Assembly: GCA_004299545.1 (NCBI GenBank)
Contig: SCRB01000274.1
Span: 1-6,955, forward strand
From: Rhizobiaceae bacterium
GTDB lineage: Bacteria > Pseudomonadota > Alphaproteobacteria > Rhizobiales > Rhizobiaceae
Length of the DNA stretch: 6,955 nucleotides
Direction: 5' to 3'
Under the pieces are notes generated by a model, which searched no databases, was not told where the DNA came from, and worked only from the letters and a program-made list of their open reading frames with translations. This document shows positions 6,501 through 6,955 of the stretch, piece by piece (positions within the stretch are counted from its first letter, which is position 1; every line of letters starts with the position of its first letter). A program made the translations under genes and the position numbers.

Positions 6501-6955
6501 TGCCGAGGGCGACGGCGTTTCGCAGGACATGAAGAAAGCCGCGCAATGGTACGAGAAGGCGGCTGAACGCGGCCTCGTTCCGGCTGAATATCGCATCGGC
6601 AACTTTTACGAAAAAGGCACCGGTGTCACCCGTGACATCGCGAAAGCCGAGGACTGGTACGAGAAGGCCGCCGGGCAAGGCAATGCCAGCGCTATGCATA
6701 ACCTGGCGGTGCTTTACGCCATGGGAGCCGATGGCAAGACCGATAATGCCGCCGCCGCCCGCTGGTTTACCGCCGCCGCCGAACTCGGAGTCAAGGATAG
6801 CCAGTTCAACCTCGGCATTCTTTCCGCCAAGGGCGTAGGCGTCCCGCAGAACCTGGAAGAATCCTATAAATGGTTTGCGCTGGTCGCCAAGACGGGCGAC
6901 CGCGACGCGGCCGCCAAGCGCGACGAAATCGCCAAGGCGTTGCGCCCGTCTTGGC
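3535..6955 (+). CDS. podJ: PodJ-like polar organelle development protein (3' end cut by window)
   Basis: The frame is open for 1140 codons with no stop before the window edge. PodJ proteins are single-pass inner-membrane scaffolds that mark a cell pole and recruit envelope, motility and division factors; the rhizobial form affects polarity, motility and envelope functions. Seen: the N-terminal RSYLETLNIGRPRKQYASLEDLNRSL, a rhizobial PodJ opening; a heptad-rich, charged coiled-coil region over roughly 40-610; a low-complexity acidic/Pro-rich linker around 615-740; the juxtamembrane PLAPGSGAPDLNAIMKRVRDER and DFIAAARRAAQAAASEAE (about 731-785); one transmembrane helix at about 811-828, basic residues (R806, K810) before it predicting cytoplasmic-in; an Ala/Pro/Ser/Val periplasmic linker at about 831-962; and four 36-38-residue Sel1 repeats at about 977-1012, 1013-1048, 1049-1084 and 1085-1122. 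The missing end should hold the short C-terminal region, often peptidoglycan-binding-like. ATG 3535 has only a weak purine-rich sequence (AGCGAG) upstream, but the N-terminal family match supports it. Confidence 0.88.
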   Translation, partial: MNTKRSYLETLNIGRPRKQYASLEDLNRSLGAQGAQIGDWNAERNTGDGEDIAQRMERLSRELSGAVREADRREREREPVVRDEPLHTLAHAIEHARAQEDGVEAASRIASELKALREDLHRQMTSGLKQEFDTLRRDIKTAYNASPAVAGRELSGEMERLSSAIGEFAERSDGAGVGGLRNEIAHMRGDLEVLAREETVQSVGRRFDAFEDRLAETPSNSVAIRALADHLEQIGAAVNMLPESLSLRSLEEKVRSLAKAMERFLRQQEGNTPSTFAAIEERLDEISRAIVASTALHAPAAAFDPEPFERIEARITSLARQLEELIEDHPFGAVMERLTVLSRRVDDIAERAALPEQAVENLARQIAIISDKLDKGSATADADQLLRGMEARFAGLSEAFERRQADAREQSLALFKDLEERLERYNKQALASGESIIKAFDARFEAMADKLASRPQSVPDRQPMRELEARLNAISGRMQAATEQIAGIDPDLVRSLESQVSGLTRFLAEPGNKLPAFDDLGPRLETIERSLAENRDHIVKAARQAAVDAIGATSDRSDMGTISGLADDLQSLEKLARRSDERNTRTFEAIHDTLLKIVDRLGMLENGLAVPAAAMPPKKALADVPSIDPGEPELFASPEEAAPGGGASFSARSPAAAAMEAAQAASALEPIEAGANKDRSRSMFAGLARALHSKKQKSALEERAEPSVAPEAEDTSPDLDQMLDPTVANRPLAPGSGAPDLNAIMKRVRDERSHGAGIAETDAAKSDFIAAARRAAQAAASEAEILKKNADTKSVSGRFSLRNLLRANSKTIVLTAGAVLIALAALQLGKAFMQDSHAVHSAMTVPSVKKVAKVAPPAEAPETKTADRASSSMSPLASTDGAMKVAAADPASPSKPLSDSALAPIASSAPAVHPSAADTVKAASTPPVAEPKIASVPSSPVSVPAPQPVVTSVAAPETLTVPDNIGPAPLRDAAKAGDPKAMFVVATRYAEGDGVSQDMKKAAQWYEKAAERGLVPAEYRIGNFYEKGTGVTRDIAKAEDWYEKAAGQGNASAMHNLAVLYAMGADGKTDNAAAARWFTAAAELGVKDSQFNLGILSAKGVGVPQNLEESYKWFALVAKTGDRDAAAKRDEIAKALRPSW

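Noticed and set aside
3552..6699. Many minus-strand open frames opposite podJ, up to 267 residues
   Set aside because: Low-complexity Ser/Arg/Ala translations with no recognisable domain, directly antisense to a frame with Sel1 repeats, a membrane helix and PodJ motifs. The podJ frame simply has no stop before the window edge.
1..6955. Search for CRISPR repeats, tRNA/rRNA, insertion-sequence ends, attachment sites or a defence or other new multi-gene system
   Set aside because: No regularly spaced repeats, no cloverleaf-like segments, no transposase, integrase or nuclease motifs, and all sizeable genes belong to known families.

Overview
The window looks like chromosomal DNA of a Rhizobiales alphaproteobacterium, most likely Rhizobiaceae (Agrobacterium/Rhizobium/Ensifer/Shinella-like). 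The evidence is the high-GC coding style, a sugar-acid dehydratase of the Caulobacter xylonate dehydratase type, an ETF-beta lysine methyltransferase-like protein, and a PodJ-type polarity protein with an N-terminus, juxtamembrane segment and Sel1 repeats typical of rhizobial PodJ.

Layout. (1) 66-1868 (+): a complete IlvD/Edd-family dehydratase, closest by recall to D-xylonate dehydratase. An unidentified upstream reading frame may end inside its start codon (ATGA). (2) 1887-3009 (-): two overlapping genes, a short cysteine-free MerR-family regulator followed by a class I SAM-dependent methyltransferase. They share 8 nt and are probably co-transcribed leftward. The dehydratase and the methyltransferase converge with only 18 nt between stop codons, and a 17-nt palindrome there has the dehydratase stop codon at its centre. 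(3) 3010-3534: a long intergenic region between divergent genes. It holds a candidate sigma70-like promoter for the merR gene, a CtrA-box-like element facing podJ, and a perfect GGAACG/CGTTCC dyad. (4) 3535-6955 (+): a podJ-like gene that runs off the right edge. It encodes a long cytoplasmic coiled-coil region, a linker, one transmembrane segment, an Ala/Pro/Ser-rich periplasmic linker and four Sel1 repeats.

How the genes fit together. The dehydratase would act in aldonic-acid catabolism. The regulator/methyltransferase pair may connect control of acyl-CoA or amino-acid oxidation with modification of the electron acceptor ETF, which is inference. PodJ is a cell-pole and envelope organiser, and the CtrA-like box suggests cell-cycle control. 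These are three unrelated housekeeping or accessory modules. I see no mobile element, CRISPR array, defence system, RNA gene or evident new multi-gene system. The points most worth following are the control region of podJ, the palindrome at the convergent stops, and the regulator/ETF-methyltransferase pairing.
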